Below, piece by piece: positions 8,602 through 16,320 of a stretch of 64,000 bases of DNA; the stretch's first letter is position 1; every line of letters begins with the position of its first letter. Source of the stretch: Dyadobacter sp. UC 10 (GTDB lineage: Bacteria; Bacteroidota; Bacteroidia; Cytophagales; Spirosomataceae). Below the pieces are notes generated by a model. The model saw nothing but the letters and a program-made list of their open reading frames with translations. It did not search any database and was not told where the DNA came from. Position numbers and translations under genes: made by a program. The stretch spans positions 3,406,501 to 3,470,500 of the forward strand of contig NZ_VSRN01000001.1 in NCBI RefSeq assembly GCF_008369915.1, given 5' to 3'.

Positions 8602-10071
8602 ATGTTAAAAAGTAAAAGAATCCTGCTCGCAGTCCTTTCCATGGGACTGCTGATAGCGGGATGTAAAGACAAAGAAGATGTGAAGCCCACCGCAACGCTT
8701 ACAGCCCGCGCGGGTGCCGATCAGAATGTGAAAGTCGGAGATGTGGTGAACCTTGATGGAAGCGGTTCTACGGATTCGGAAAACAAAACGTTTGAATACA
8801 GCTGGACCTTCTCGAAAAAACCCGCCGGAAGTAATGTAACCCTCACCAAACCAACCGATAGCAAGCCTGCCTTTACGCCGGATCTGCCTGGGGAATACGA
8901 AGTTGAGGTCAAGATCAGCAACGAAAATGGACAAAGTGCCGACAAGGTCCTGGTTACGGCAACAATGATTGAGCCTATCGTGCTGGAAACTAATATCAAG
9001 GATAAGAAAGTTTTGGAAGACCGGGTGGCCAATCCGGACATTCCCGATTACATCGTCAATGCGAACGTGCAGATCAATGCCGAGCTGACGCTGAAACCAG
9101 GGGTGGTTATCGCCTTTGCCCGGGATACGCGGTTGGAACTGAATGATAACGGAGGTATCCTGCTGGCAAAAGGCGATTCTTTGAAGCCGATCCGACTGAT
9201 CGGCAAAGAGCCTACAAAAGGTTTTTGGGGAGGTATCGTTTTCAGGTCTTCCAATGGGGCTAATGAGTTGGAATACGTAGAGGTGGCCCACGCAGGAAGC
9301 AAGACCCTGATCAACACAATCAAGGCAGGTATGGCGGTCATCGGTTCATCCAGGGCGAAAATCAGCATCAAGCATTGTTTGTTTCAAAAGAATGACGGCT
9401 ACGGATTGTATATCGAAGAAAGGGTAGTATTGTCTGGCTTTGAAAAAAACACATTCTCTGAAAACACCGAAGCCGGAATTTTGCTCAATGCGAATAATGT
9501 CGCGAGTCTGGACTATAACTCAGTATTTTCAAAAGCAAATGGCCGAAATATTATAGAGATATATGCTTCAACACTTTCAAAGAATCTAAATACAGAAATC
9601 ATTTGGGCGGGTTTTAAAGACAAAACACCTTACCGCATCATGGAAGGACTAGGCTCGGACGCCAACTGGAAGCTGATGCCTGGTGTAATCCTGGAAATGG
9701 GCCGTGGCGCCAGGCTGTCGATCGATGACGGTTACTTTTACGCAAAAGGTACCGAGGCTTCCAAAATCATCATCCGTCCGGCGGAAAATGAGCGGGCATA
9801 TTGGAGAGGGATGATCTGCTTCTCGCAAAACTCGAAAAACCTGATGGAGCATGTTGATTTCTACGGTGGCGGAAGCATTGCGCTTGTTTCGGGTAAAAAG
9901 ACCAACATCGCAGTGTACGGAGGCGGTGCCAGAATGGAGATCAGGAATTCCCGCATCGCAGGTAGTGGCGGATACGGTATTTACGTGAATTATCAGGCGG
10001 TTGTAAATGAAGACATAGAAACCGCGAATGTATATGCAGATAATGTAGAAGCTAAGGTGTTGAAAGAATAG
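8602..10071 (+). CDS. PKD-domain surface lipoprotein with a likely right-handed beta-helix
   Basis: 489 residues from the ATG at 8602; an open TTG frame extends to 8569 but would only lengthen the signal peptide. MLKSKRILLAVLSMGLLIAGC is a lipoprotein signal with lipidated Cys21, followed by the charged KDKEDV, which resembles a Bacteroidota surface-export signal. Residues ~30-125 are a PKD/Ig-like domain (GADQNVKVGDVVNLDGSGS ... PGEYEVEVKISNENGQSADKVLVTAT). The rest, ~140-489, has regularly spaced short strands (GVVIAFARDTRLELNDNGGILLAKG, YVEVAHAGS, IKHCLFQKNDGYGLYIEE) typical of parallel beta-helix proteins. Function is unknown; polysaccharide or surface binding is possible. It is first gene of a tight operon 280 bases after the LytTR regulator. 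Confidence 0.8.
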   Translation: MLKSKRILLAVLSMGLLIAGCKDKEDVKPTATLTARAGADQNVKVGDVVNLDGSGSTDSENKTFEYSWTFSKKPAGSNVTLTKPTDSKPAFTPDLPGEYEVEVKISNENGQSADKVLVTATMIEPIVLETNIKDKKVLEDRVANPDIPDYIVNANVQINAELTLKPGVVIAFARDTRLELNDNGGILLAKGDSLKPIRLIGKEPTKGFWGGIVFRSSNGANELEYVEVAHAGSKTLINTIKAGMAVIGSSRAKISIKHCLFQKNDGYGLYIEERVVLSGFEKNTFSENTEAGILLNANNVASLDYNSVFSKANGRNIIEIYASTLSKNLNTEIIWAGFKDKTPYRIMEGLGSDANWKLMPGVILEMGRGARLSIDDGYFYAKGTEASKIIIRPAENERAYWRGMICFSQNSKNLMEHVDFYGGGSIALVSGKKTNIAVYGGGARMEIRNSRIAGSGGYGIYVNYQAVVNEDIETANVYADNVEAKVLKE

Positions 10072-10077
10072 CGGGAA

Positions 10078-10842
10078 ATGGACGAGCTAACCCCATGCGT
10101 CAGCCTGATTTTCGGGCTGATCGCATTCCTCACAGTGTTCACGTTCCACAAAGCGGCAGGTGCCAGCACAAGCGTCGGGATAGCCCTACTATTCTGGGTT
10201 ACCCTTCAGAGCGTCCTGTCGGCTTCCGGTTTTTATAAAACTACCGATACCATCACTTTAAAGCTTTCATTGGTGACGCTTTTGCCATTGTTTTTGCTGG
10301 TCTGGCTCTTCTCTGCCAGGCCGGGCAAAGCGTTTCTTGACAGCATGGATATGCATTTACTTACGGTTATCCACGTCGTCAGGGCACCGATGGAAGTAAT
10401 ACTTTACTGGCTTTTCGTGTATGGGATAGTACCTGCGGAAATGACGATTGAAGGTGGAAACCTGAATATTGTGGCCGGTTTGACAGCTCCTCTCATTTAT
10501 TATTTTGGGGTATTGCAGGGGAAAATCAAATGGCAGTTGATGGTAAGCTGGAACCTGATCAGTCTTGGGCTGCTGGTTAATGTTGTGTTGAAATCGACGC
10601 TGATGACACCTTTTCTGTTCCAGAATTTCGCCTTTGAACAGCCGGTGGTCTCTGCTTTCTATCCCCCGTTTGTACTCTTGCCGGCGGTAATTGCGCCGGT
10701 GATCATCTGCGCGCACCTGGCGGCGATCCGAAGTCTTATCAAAACAAATTTCGACCAGGTCAAAGCCCCGATCGGTGAGCGTCTTATTCTGAAACAACTC
10801 ATGATCAAATCTTTATCCAGCCATGCCAAACATAGAAATTAA
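10078..10842 (+). CDS. polytopic membrane protein of unknown function
   Basis: A 254-residue protein, mostly hydrophobic, with about seven predicted transmembrane segments (near residues 8-25, 32-52, 63-80, 92-118, 128-146, 155-178 and 192-218) and a basic cytoplasmic tail (LIKTNFDQVKAPIGERLILKQL). I recognise no catalytic motif or named family. It starts 6 bases after the PKD lipoprotein and overlaps the next gene by 20 bases, so it is translationally linked to both. A role in the biogenesis or sensing of the surface lipoproteins of this operon is only an inference from context. Confidence 0.7.
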   Translation: MDELTPCVSLIFGLIAFLTVFTFHKAAGASTSVGIALLFWVTLQSVLSASGFYKTTDTITLKLSLVTLLPLFLLVWLFSARPGKAFLDSMDMHLLTVIHVVRAPMEVILYWLFVYGIVPAEMTIEGGNLNIVAGLTAPLIYYFGVLQGKIKWQLMVSWNLISLGLLVNVVLKSTLMTPFLFQNFAFEQPVVSAFYPPFVLLPAVIAPVIICAHLAAIRSLIKTNFDQVKAPIGERLILKQLMIKSLSSHAKHRN

Positions 10843-11140
10843 GCTGCTGGCGGCAATTCTTGTGGCCAGCATACAAGTCGGCGCGGCAGGAAAGCAGCGT
10901 CCGTTCAGGCAGCCGTATCCTGAACAAGGTTTCTGGGTTGTGGAAACTTTGCCGGAAAGCGATTCGACAATTGTACGTTACTACGCAACGAGCATTGATC
11001 TCGTATCAGAGCAAAAAGAGAAGGGGAAGCTGGATGTCAGTAAAAGGTCGACCCGGAAATATCTTAACAAAAAACTGAGCAATGAGCTCGAAAAGGGCCC
11101 GCTCGGTCGATCAATACCAAAGCTATATGAAATCAACTGA
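10823..11140 (+). CDS. small secreted protein of unknown function
   Basis: 105 residues. MPNIEIKLLAAILVASIQVGAAG is a plausible signal peptide. The mature part is short, charged and Lys-rich (GFWVVETLPESDSTIVRYYATSIDLVSEQ ... KRSTRKYLNKKLSNELEKG). No family is recognised. It overlaps the upstream membrane protein by 20 bases and the downstream gene by 14, typical of a real coupled gene rather than a chance frame. Two other frames over the same stretch are weaker. Confidence 0.6.
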   Translation: MPNIEIKLLAAILVASIQVGAAGKQRPFRQPYPEQGFWVVETLPESDSTIVRYYATSIDLVSEQKEKGKLDVSKRSTRKYLNKKLSNELEKGPLGRSIPKLYEIN

Positions 11141-11606
11141 GTTAGTTCCTCTTATCAGGATTATCGGGATAATCCTTTATTTTTTTATTGCAGCGCAGGG
11201 GGCATTCTATCATTTCGGGTTTGGCAAGGCGCTTTATCAGATTCCGTCCGAACATTTCATCGAGCTTCGGAAAGCGGTTGATCCGGTAGTCAGAAGTAAA
11301 TTCAAAGCCCTCTATCTCTCGGCGCTCGCTGTTATGTTCGTGTGGTTTTTGATCGCTGATAAGTCGACAGGATTCTGGTCCTATGGCTTTGTTCTGCTTG
11401 CCTTTATCCTCTTGATCGCAGATATGGTGCTGATTCTGAAGTTCAGCGAGCCGGTTAACGAGCTTATCAACAGTGATCTTTTGAATACCGAAAAGGAGTA
11501 CAGTAATGCGCGGTCAGAGTGGCTCAAATTCATCCTGATCAGAGGGTATCTTTCTCTGACGGGCTTTGCGATGCTGATCATCCACCTCGCATTCAAACCT
11601 CGTTAA
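11127..11606 (+). CDS. small four-helix membrane protein of unknown function
   Basis: 159 residues from the ATG at 11127, which overlaps the previous stop by 14 bases. An open ATG at 11082 would add 15 charged residues in front of the first helix and overlap more. Four hydrophobic segments are visible (near residues 8-27, 57-74, 80-100 and 134-154). The first loop carries GKALYQIPSEHFIELRKAVDPVVRSKF. The layout recalls small four-helix membrane families such as DUF1772, but I cannot assign it securely. It belongs to the lipoprotein operon. Confidence 0.65.
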   Translation: MKSTELVPLIRIIGIILYFFIAAQGAFYHFGFGKALYQIPSEHFIELRKAVDPVVRSKFKALYLSALAVMFVWFLIADKSTGFWSYGFVLLAFILLIADMVLILKFSEPVNELINSDLLNTEKEYSNARSEWLKFILIRGYLSLTGFAMLIIHLAFKPR

Positions 11607-11667
11607 TATCTATTTCTTACACGTATAGCAATAAGAGTTATAGTTCTGAATATTTAAGCAAAAAGCC

Positions 11668-12489
11668 ATGAAAAAGAAAATAGAAGCATTGTCCGGCATG
11701 TACGGGGGCAGAAGTATCCTGCTATTCCTGGTTGCTGTGCTGTCACTTTCAGCCTGTGACAACGAAAAGGCAGTAATGCCGGATGAAAATATTATAACGG
11801 ACGAAAAAGCGATTATTCCTGCGAAAGATCAGCGTTTCACATACAAAATCTCAGAAGGTGACGGTGATCACGGAACGCTGGTAACACGGGTTACGGCAGT
11901 GAAGGATTCGGCCGGGACCAACGTATTCAGTATTGAAAATAATTATCAATATGAAGACGGTTCAATGGTTTTGAAATACAAGGCATTCAGTAAAGGTGGA
12001 TTTACCACCAACGAAATAGCTACATCAGCCGGCCTCGATGCAATGTACAAGTACGTTAGTGAGTTTGCTGTCATCAAAAGTTCAAAGCTGACCGGTTTTC
12101 CGCAGCGACAGACCTTTGACAATAAAGGTACAGTTGGAAGCAAAGTGACTTTTAGCAAGGAGCCGATTTATCAATATCTGGAACTTGATATTCCCACCGA
12201 GGATGGGGACGTTATTTCGGCCGAAATTGAAAGTGCCGTCATCTATCACGAAGGAAAAGTAACTACGGAAGAAAGTGTGACTACACCCGCAGGGACCTTC
12301 AAATGCAGCAAATGGGAGTTTAGTTACGACCTGGAAACCAGGCTTACTTCCGAACATTTCCCGGCTGAGGAAACTGCAGTTGTGTATACCGTGCATTTGT
12401 GGACGGTTCCGGGAATCGGTATCGTGAAGTCCGAAGAGGTTTCAGGAAAGGATGTGACGAAAACGGAACTGCAAAAAATCGATAAGTAA
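11668..12489 (+). CDS. lipoprotein of unknown function
   Basis: 273 residues. A hydrophobic segment ending in LSLSAC (Cys30) marks a lipoprotein signal, followed by DNEKAVMPDEN. The mature part is a single beta-rich domain with a segment near its C-terminal half (TTEESVTTPAGTFKCSKWEFSYDLETRL ... LWTVPGIGIVKSEEV). This is typical of DUF3108/TapB-like lipoproteins, where a 'tpaGtf.c' motif and a closing 'pgiGiVk.e' strand are common. That resemblance is from memory and needs a profile search. A 61-base gap separates it from the preceding gene, so an internal promoter is possible, though direction and theme suggest the same operon. Confidence 0.7.
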   Translation: MKKKIEALSGMYGGRSILLFLVAVLSLSACDNEKAVMPDENIITDEKAIIPAKDQRFTYKISEGDGDHGTLVTRVTAVKDSAGTNVFSIENNYQYEDGSMVLKYKAFSKGGFTTNEIATSAGLDAMYKYVSEFAVIKSSKLTGFPQRQTFDNKGTVGSKVTFSKEPIYQYLELDIPTEDGDVISAEIESAVIYHEGKVTTEESVTTPAGTFKCSKWEFSYDLETRLTSEHFPAEETAVVYTVHLWTVPGIGIVKSEEVSGKDVTKTELQKIDK

Positions 12490-12503
12490 AATCAATCCGT
12501 CAC

Positions 12504-13259
12504 ATGAGAAAGCTTAAAATATTTATTTGTCTGGCGGGATTGATCCTGCTGGGCAATGCATGTACAGATGATGAAAATCCATCGCCCGATGAAGTGCGGC
12601 CGGAGAAGGGATATATCACTGGCAAAGTGACCAATACCGATGGTAGCCCGTTAAAGGGCGCCAAGATCGTAGCGGATAATACGATGATTTATGCATCTTA
12701 CTCGCTGGGTACTTCGGATGAAAATGGTAATTACAAAATCCAGCTTCCGGGTGTCGGTACTTTTATGACTTCTGCTCAGATAGTCCGCGAGTACAACGGG
12801 AAGCGTTACGAGCTGGATCTTGACCCTGATAAGTATGAAGAGCTGAGTATCGATGGAGGTGTCAGAAATTTTAAGTTTAAGCTGACAGGCCCGCGTCCTG
12901 AAGGAGTAGGGCATTATGGAGCCACGATTGAAGTCAACAGGGCGATCATGAGTTCAATTCATGATTCTGAAAACATCGAATTCACCCTGGAACCTGTCGC
13001 AAACCTGATCGATGGTTCAAAGGGAAAGACGCTGAAATTGAAACACGGAGCGCCTTACAGTGAGGACTATGGCCGGATCGTCGATGTTCCACTGGGAAGG
13101 TATGCAATGACCGCTTACTACAATGGCGATGAAGGAAAAATGCCGCTGAAACTGCGAAAACATTTTTCGGAAGACAACTATGAAAGCGAATTGACAATAG
13201 ACTTTGAGCCTTCCAATATGTGGGGAAGAAACATTGCTATTATCAGCTTCTTAGAATGA
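12504..13259 (+). CDS. lipoprotein with carboxypeptidase-regulatory-like domain
   Basis: 251 residues. MRKLKIFICLAGLILLGNAC gives Cys20 as the lipidated residue, followed by an acidic TDDENPSPDE stretch that suggests surface display. Residues ~37-115 are a CarboxypepD_reg-like beta-sandwich (GYITGKVTNTDGSPLKGAKIVADN ... SDENGNYKIQLPGVG). The C-terminal ~130 residues are not recognised. It starts 14 bases after the previous lipoprotein and is the last gene of the operon; REP-like palindromes follow its stop. Function unknown. Confidence 0.75.
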   Translation: MRKLKIFICLAGLILLGNACTDDENPSPDEVRPEKGYITGKVTNTDGSPLKGAKIVADNTMIYASYSLGTSDENGNYKIQLPGVGTFMTSAQIVREYNGKRYELDLDPDKYEELSIDGGVRNFKFKLTGPRPEGVGHYGATIEVNRAIMSSIHDSENIEFTLEPVANLIDGSKGKTLKLKHGAPYSEDYGRIVDVPLGRYAMTAYYNGDEGKMPLKLRKHFSEDNYESELTIDFEPSNMWGRNIAIISFLE

Positions 13260-13312
13260 GATCAGATTGATCCAATCAATAATTGCTGACAACAAATTGA
13301 TAGCTCTAAGAT

Positions 13313-13347
13313 CCCCGGGCTGAAGCCCGGGGCAATTGATTTTTTTG
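13313..13347 (+). repeat. REP-like palindrome, copy 3
   Basis: CCCCGGGCTGAAGCCCGGGG followed by CAATTGATTTTTTTG, identical in its core to copy 1. It may serve as a terminator for the upstream lipoprotein operon. Confidence 0.75.
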
Positions 13348-13349
13348 TT

Positions 13350-13368
13350 TTTCTGGCGAAGCCAGAAA
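13350..13368. repeat. short perfect hairpin between REP-like copies
   Basis: TTTCTGGC GAA GCCAGAAA: an 8-bp stem with a 3-base loop, placed between palindrome copies 3 and 4. It has a different core sequence from the CAATTGAT family. Confidence 0.65.
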
Positions 13369-13373
13369 CAATC

Positions 13374-13404
13374 CAATCAATTGCCGGCGGCTTCAGCCGA
13401 CGGC
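13374..13404 (-). repeat. REP-like palindrome, copy 4 (inverted)
   Basis: On the minus strand GCCGTCGGCTGAAGCCGCCGGC is followed by AATTGATTG. Opposed to copy 3, the pair resembles a BIME-like arrangement between the convergent lipoprotein operon and ahpD. Confidence 0.7.
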
Positions 13405-13447
13405 TCAAAGATTGATGAATTGATTTTTGATATTGAAATCAATATAA

Positions 13448-14038
13448 TTATAAAAGGGTAGAGAAGCTTTTGAAGATGGCTCCAAGTCTCACTGCATCCA
13501 AAATGCGGGCCTGTGTGCCGCCGTGGTTCAGTACGGATTGCTCGTGAGATGTTACGCACATTTCACAACCGTTCAATGCGGACACGACCAGGCTCAGCAG
13601 CTCGAAAAACTCTTTGCCTAATACCGGATTGACCATAATGCTCATTTTAATACCGGCAGGTGCATTATCGTAAAATTCCTTGTGCATGAAATGCCTGAAA
13701 CGATAGAAAACATTGTTAGCATTCATCAAAGAAACGCACGCAGTCACCTCTGCAATTTCCTTTTCTTCTGCGCCTTCGCTTTTCAAAAGTTCTTCCAGGG
13801 CCGAGATCAGTGCGGTGTTCTTTTCGTTCACTGCCACGGAGAACGCGATCAAAAGTGCTTCTTTGCGGTTTAATGTATTCGATTTCAATACATTGCTCAC
13901 ATTCACTTTCAAATCTTTCAGATAGCGGTGATCAAGCGCGGCTAATTTGTTGATCAGTACGCTGTCGAACTCTGCGGGCAGGTTTACTTCTTTATACAGA
14001 GAATCCTTGGTATTCCCCGTTGCTGCAAATGGATACAT
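13448..14038 (-). CDS. ahpD: AhpD-like alkylhydroperoxidase (carboxymuconolactone decarboxylase fold)
   Basis: A cytosolic thiol-disulfide reductant for the peroxiredoxin encoded just upstream. 196 residues, slightly longer than typical AhpD. The CMD-family active site is visible as NGCEMCVTSHEQ: Cys158, Cys161 and His165, with Glu146 twelve residues before the first Cys, matching the proton-relay layout known for mycobacterial AhpD. In that system AhpD is recharged by lipoamide of a 2-oxoacid dehydrogenase complex; the same is inferred here because no ahpF is seen. The start ATG at 14038 lies 91 bases after the ahpC stop, with a strong hairpin terminator in between. Confidence 0.88.
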   Translation of the reverse strand: MYPFAATGNTKDSLYKEVNLPAEFDSVLINKLAALDHRYLKDLKVNVSNVLKSNTLNRKEALLIAFSVAVNEKNTALISALEELLKSEGAEEKEIAEVTACVSLMNANNVFYRFRHFMHKEFYDNAPAGIKMSIMVNPVLGKEFFELLSLVVSALNGCEMCVTSHEQSVLNHGGTQARILDAVRLGAIFKSFSTLL

Positions 14039-14063
14039 AGTCTGCGAATTTGTATAGTTTTTA

Positions 14064-14118
14064 AAAACAAAAACAGCTCACAAGCCGGCGTGTAAATCTG
14101 CCTGTTGTGAACTGTTTT
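14064..14118 (-). terminator. terminator between ahpC and ahpD
   Basis: On the minus strand AAAACAGTTCACAA ... TTGTGAGCTGTTTT forms a 14-bp stem with one mismatch and a loop of about 21 bases, then runs into TTTTTGTTTTT. It should end most ahpC transcripts, leaving ahpD to read-through or to its own promoter. Confidence 0.7.
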
Positions 14119-14129
14119 GATGGTGTGGA

Positions 14130-14681
14130 TTAAGCAAGTGTAGCCTCGCCTTTTTGCCAGTTGCAAGGGCAAAGTTCGTCAGTTTGCAAAGCATCCAAAA
14201 CGCGGATCACTTCACCAACGTTACGGCCTACTGAAAGGTCGTTTACGCTAACCCAGCGAATAATTCCTTGTGGGTCAACGATGTAGGTTACACGATAAGC
14301 AATTTTTTCGTTTTCTTCCAGGATGCCCAATTCCTCTGCCAATGATTTCGAAGTATCAGCCAGCATTGGGAATTGCAAGTTGCGCAGATCGTCGTGGTTT
14401 TTTCTCCAGGCAAGGTGAACGTACTCGCTGTCGGTAGAAGCACCGATCAAAATCGTGTCACGGTCAGCGAAGTCGCCTACGTGCTTGCCGAACTCAGCGA
14501 TTTCGGTTGGGCATACAAAAGTGAAGTCTTTTGGCCACCAGAACATCACCATCCACTTCTCAGCATTCTTGTGATCTTCTGAGGTAATATCGTAGAATTC
14601 GTTGCCTTTTTCCAGAGATACTACTGATGTTTTTTTGAATTCCGGGAATTGTGATCCCACTGATAACAGTCTATTTGCCAT
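14130..14681 (-). CDS. ahpC: AhpC-type peroxiredoxin (AhpD-dependent subtype)
   Basis: Reduces hydrogen peroxide, organic hydroperoxides and possibly peroxynitrite in the cytosol. 183 residues. The peroxidatic Cys57 sits in FTFVCPTEI; the C-terminal LCPCNW supplies resolving Cys171 and Cys173, the two-cysteine arrangement of the mycobacterial AhpC that works with AhpD rather than the AhpF-coupled form. The following ahpD-like gene supports this pairing. The start at 14681 gives the usual MANRLLSVGSQFPEF N-terminus. A clear Bacteroidota-type promoter lies upstream (14721-14751). No ahpF or oxyR is present in the window. Confidence 0.93.
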   Translation of the reverse strand: MANRLLSVGSQFPEFKKTSVVSLEKGNEFYDITSEDHKNAEKWMVMFWWPKDFTFVCPTEIAEFGKHVGDFADRDTILIGASTDSEYVHLAWRKNHDDLRNLQFPMLADTSKSLAEELGILEENEKIAYRVTYIVDPQGIIRWVSVNDLSVGRNVGEVIRVLDALQTDELCPCNWQKGEATLA

Positions 14682-14720
14682 GATTGCTCGGTAGTTGATA
14701 AGTTGTACTTTTTAGTGTTA

Positions 14721-14751
14721 CAAACTTACAACCGAAGGTCTGGCAAGACAA
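14721..14751 (-). promoter_or_regulatory. candidate housekeeping promoter of ahpC
   Basis: On the minus strand TTG (14751-14749), a 20-base spacer, and TAAGTTTG (14728-14721), a full match to the Bacteroidota -7 consensus TAnnTTTG. The predicted transcript start is about 35 bases before the ATG. Confidence 0.6.
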
Positions 14752-14898
14752 CTTACAGCCTGGTACTATCGCAGGAAAGAGTTGTATCAAACAAACGAAT
14801 TTGATTCTGTTTATCAGAAAAGAAATGTTATAGAGATCATCAATAAATTCATTGATATAGACAATAGGATTTTCCTGATATTATTTTTTAATCCCGGA

Positions 14899-16203
14899 CT
14901 ACTCGGGCATCAGATTAAGTACCGTTTCGAGTGACATGCCGCGCGATCCTTTGATCAGGATATATGTATTTTCTTGCGGGTTGTCCATAACCCAATTATG
15001 AAGCGAGAATTTGTCCGGAAAGTAATACGCTTTCGGAAGTGCGGGTAATGCGTGCTGCATCAATGCACCTGCAAGGATCACGATGTCAAATTGTTGTTCC
15101 GCAATCTGTTTGCCTAATGCAAGATGTTCCTCTGGCGCAGCCTCTCCCAGTTCAAACATATCACCCAGGATCAGCATCTTGCGCGGTGCATCCAGCTTGC
15201 CGAAATTGGCGATAGCGGCAGACATCGAGGAAGGATTCGCATTATAAGCATCCATAATGACCGTATTGGAGCCTTTTTTCACGATCTGCGACCGGTTATT
15301 GGTAGGCTGATAAGTCGCAATGGCTTCCAATGCATCTGCATCTTCGACGCCAAACTGCTTTCCGACAGCCAGCGCCGCGCAGATATTGTCAAAATTGTAA
15401 CTGCCCGGTAAATGCGTAGTCACCGTTTTTCCGCCCGATTGAAAACTGACCACCGGGTTGTCCGATAATAGGGTAGGATTGACAGCACTGTTTTCAGAAT
15501 TGTAAAAAACGATCTCACCGAAGGCGCGCCGTTTGCTTACCATTTCCATGATCACATCATTTTGGGAATTGACAAAAACCGTCCCTTTTTTCTTGGAAAG
15601 AAAATCAAATAGCTCCCCTTTCCCTTTTTTCACGCCTTCCTGTCCGCCGAAACCTTCCAGATGCGCTTTGCCGATATTAGTGATCAGGCCGTGGGTGGGT
15701 AATGCAATCGAGCAGAGTAACGCGATTTCCTCCTGGTGATTGGCACCCATTTCGACCACCGCCATTTCATGTTTGGCAGGATCTACCGACAATAATGTAA
15801 GCGGGACGCCGATGTGGTTATTGAGATTGCCGGAAGTCGCGTAGGTATTGTATTTCATCGACAACACTTTCGCTATCAGTTCTTTTGTAGTTGTTTTCCC
15901 ATTCGATCCTGTCAATGCGATGACGGGAAATTCAACAGTTTTCCTGTGAAATCTGGCGAGATCCTGTAATGCGGAAAGCGTATCTTCCACGAGGAGAAAA
16001 CGCTGGTCGGCGACTACATTTTCGTCACTTACCACTGCATAAGCCGCACCTTTTGCCAAAGCTTCGGCTGCATATTGGTTGCCGTCAAATTTATCCCCTT
16101 TTAATGCGAAGAAGATAAAACCTTCGCTAACCTGCCGGGTGTCTGTTGAAATGCGGGCCCCTTTTTTGAAGTATTGATAAAGTGTTTCGGTGGTCGTAAA
16201 CAT
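14899..16203 (-). CDS. murF: UDP-N-acetylmuramoyl-tripeptide--D-alanyl-D-alanine ligase
   Basis: Adds D-Ala-D-Ala to the UDP-MurNAc-tripeptide, the last cytosolic peptide step of peptidoglycan precursor synthesis. 434 residues, within the family range. The N-terminal substrate domain contains STDTRQVSEGFIFFALKGDKFDG (19-41). The Mur-ligase P-loop is TGSNGKTT (98-105), followed by NLNNHIGVPLTLL and the central EMGANHQEEI. The C-terminal domain has MDAYNANPSSMSAAI and LGDMFELG. The start ATG at 16203 is divergent from the VCBS gene. It is not in a dcw cluster here, which is common in Bacteroidota. Confidence 0.96.
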   Translation of the reverse strand: MFTTTETLYQYFKKGARISTDTRQVSEGFIFFALKGDKFDGNQYAAEALAKGAAYAVVSDENVVADQRFLLVEDTLSALQDLARFHRKTVEFPVIALTGSNGKTTTKELIAKVLSMKYNTYATSGNLNNHIGVPLTLLSVDPAKHEMAVVEMGANHQEEIALLCSIALPTHGLITNIGKAHLEGFGGQEGVKKGKGELFDFLSKKKGTVFVNSQNDVIMEMVSKRRAFGEIVFYNSENSAVNPTLLSDNPVVSFQSGGKTVTTHLPGSYNFDNICAALAVGKQFGVEDADALEAIATYQPTNNRSQIVKKGSNTVIMDAYNANPSSMSAAIANFGKLDAPRKMLILGDMFELGEAAPEEHLALGKQIAEQQFDIVILAGALMQHALPALPKAYYFPDKFSLHNWVMDNPQENTYILIKGSRGMSLETVLNLMPE

Positions 16204-16320
16204 GAAAAAGCTGGTCGTTATAAAGTTATAAGGCCTTATTTCGTTAGGTTTGAGAGACTCGAACGTAAGCCCGCACGGCGCCCGCGGAAACCTGCAAAAC
16301 TAATAGAATATTCCTCATCG

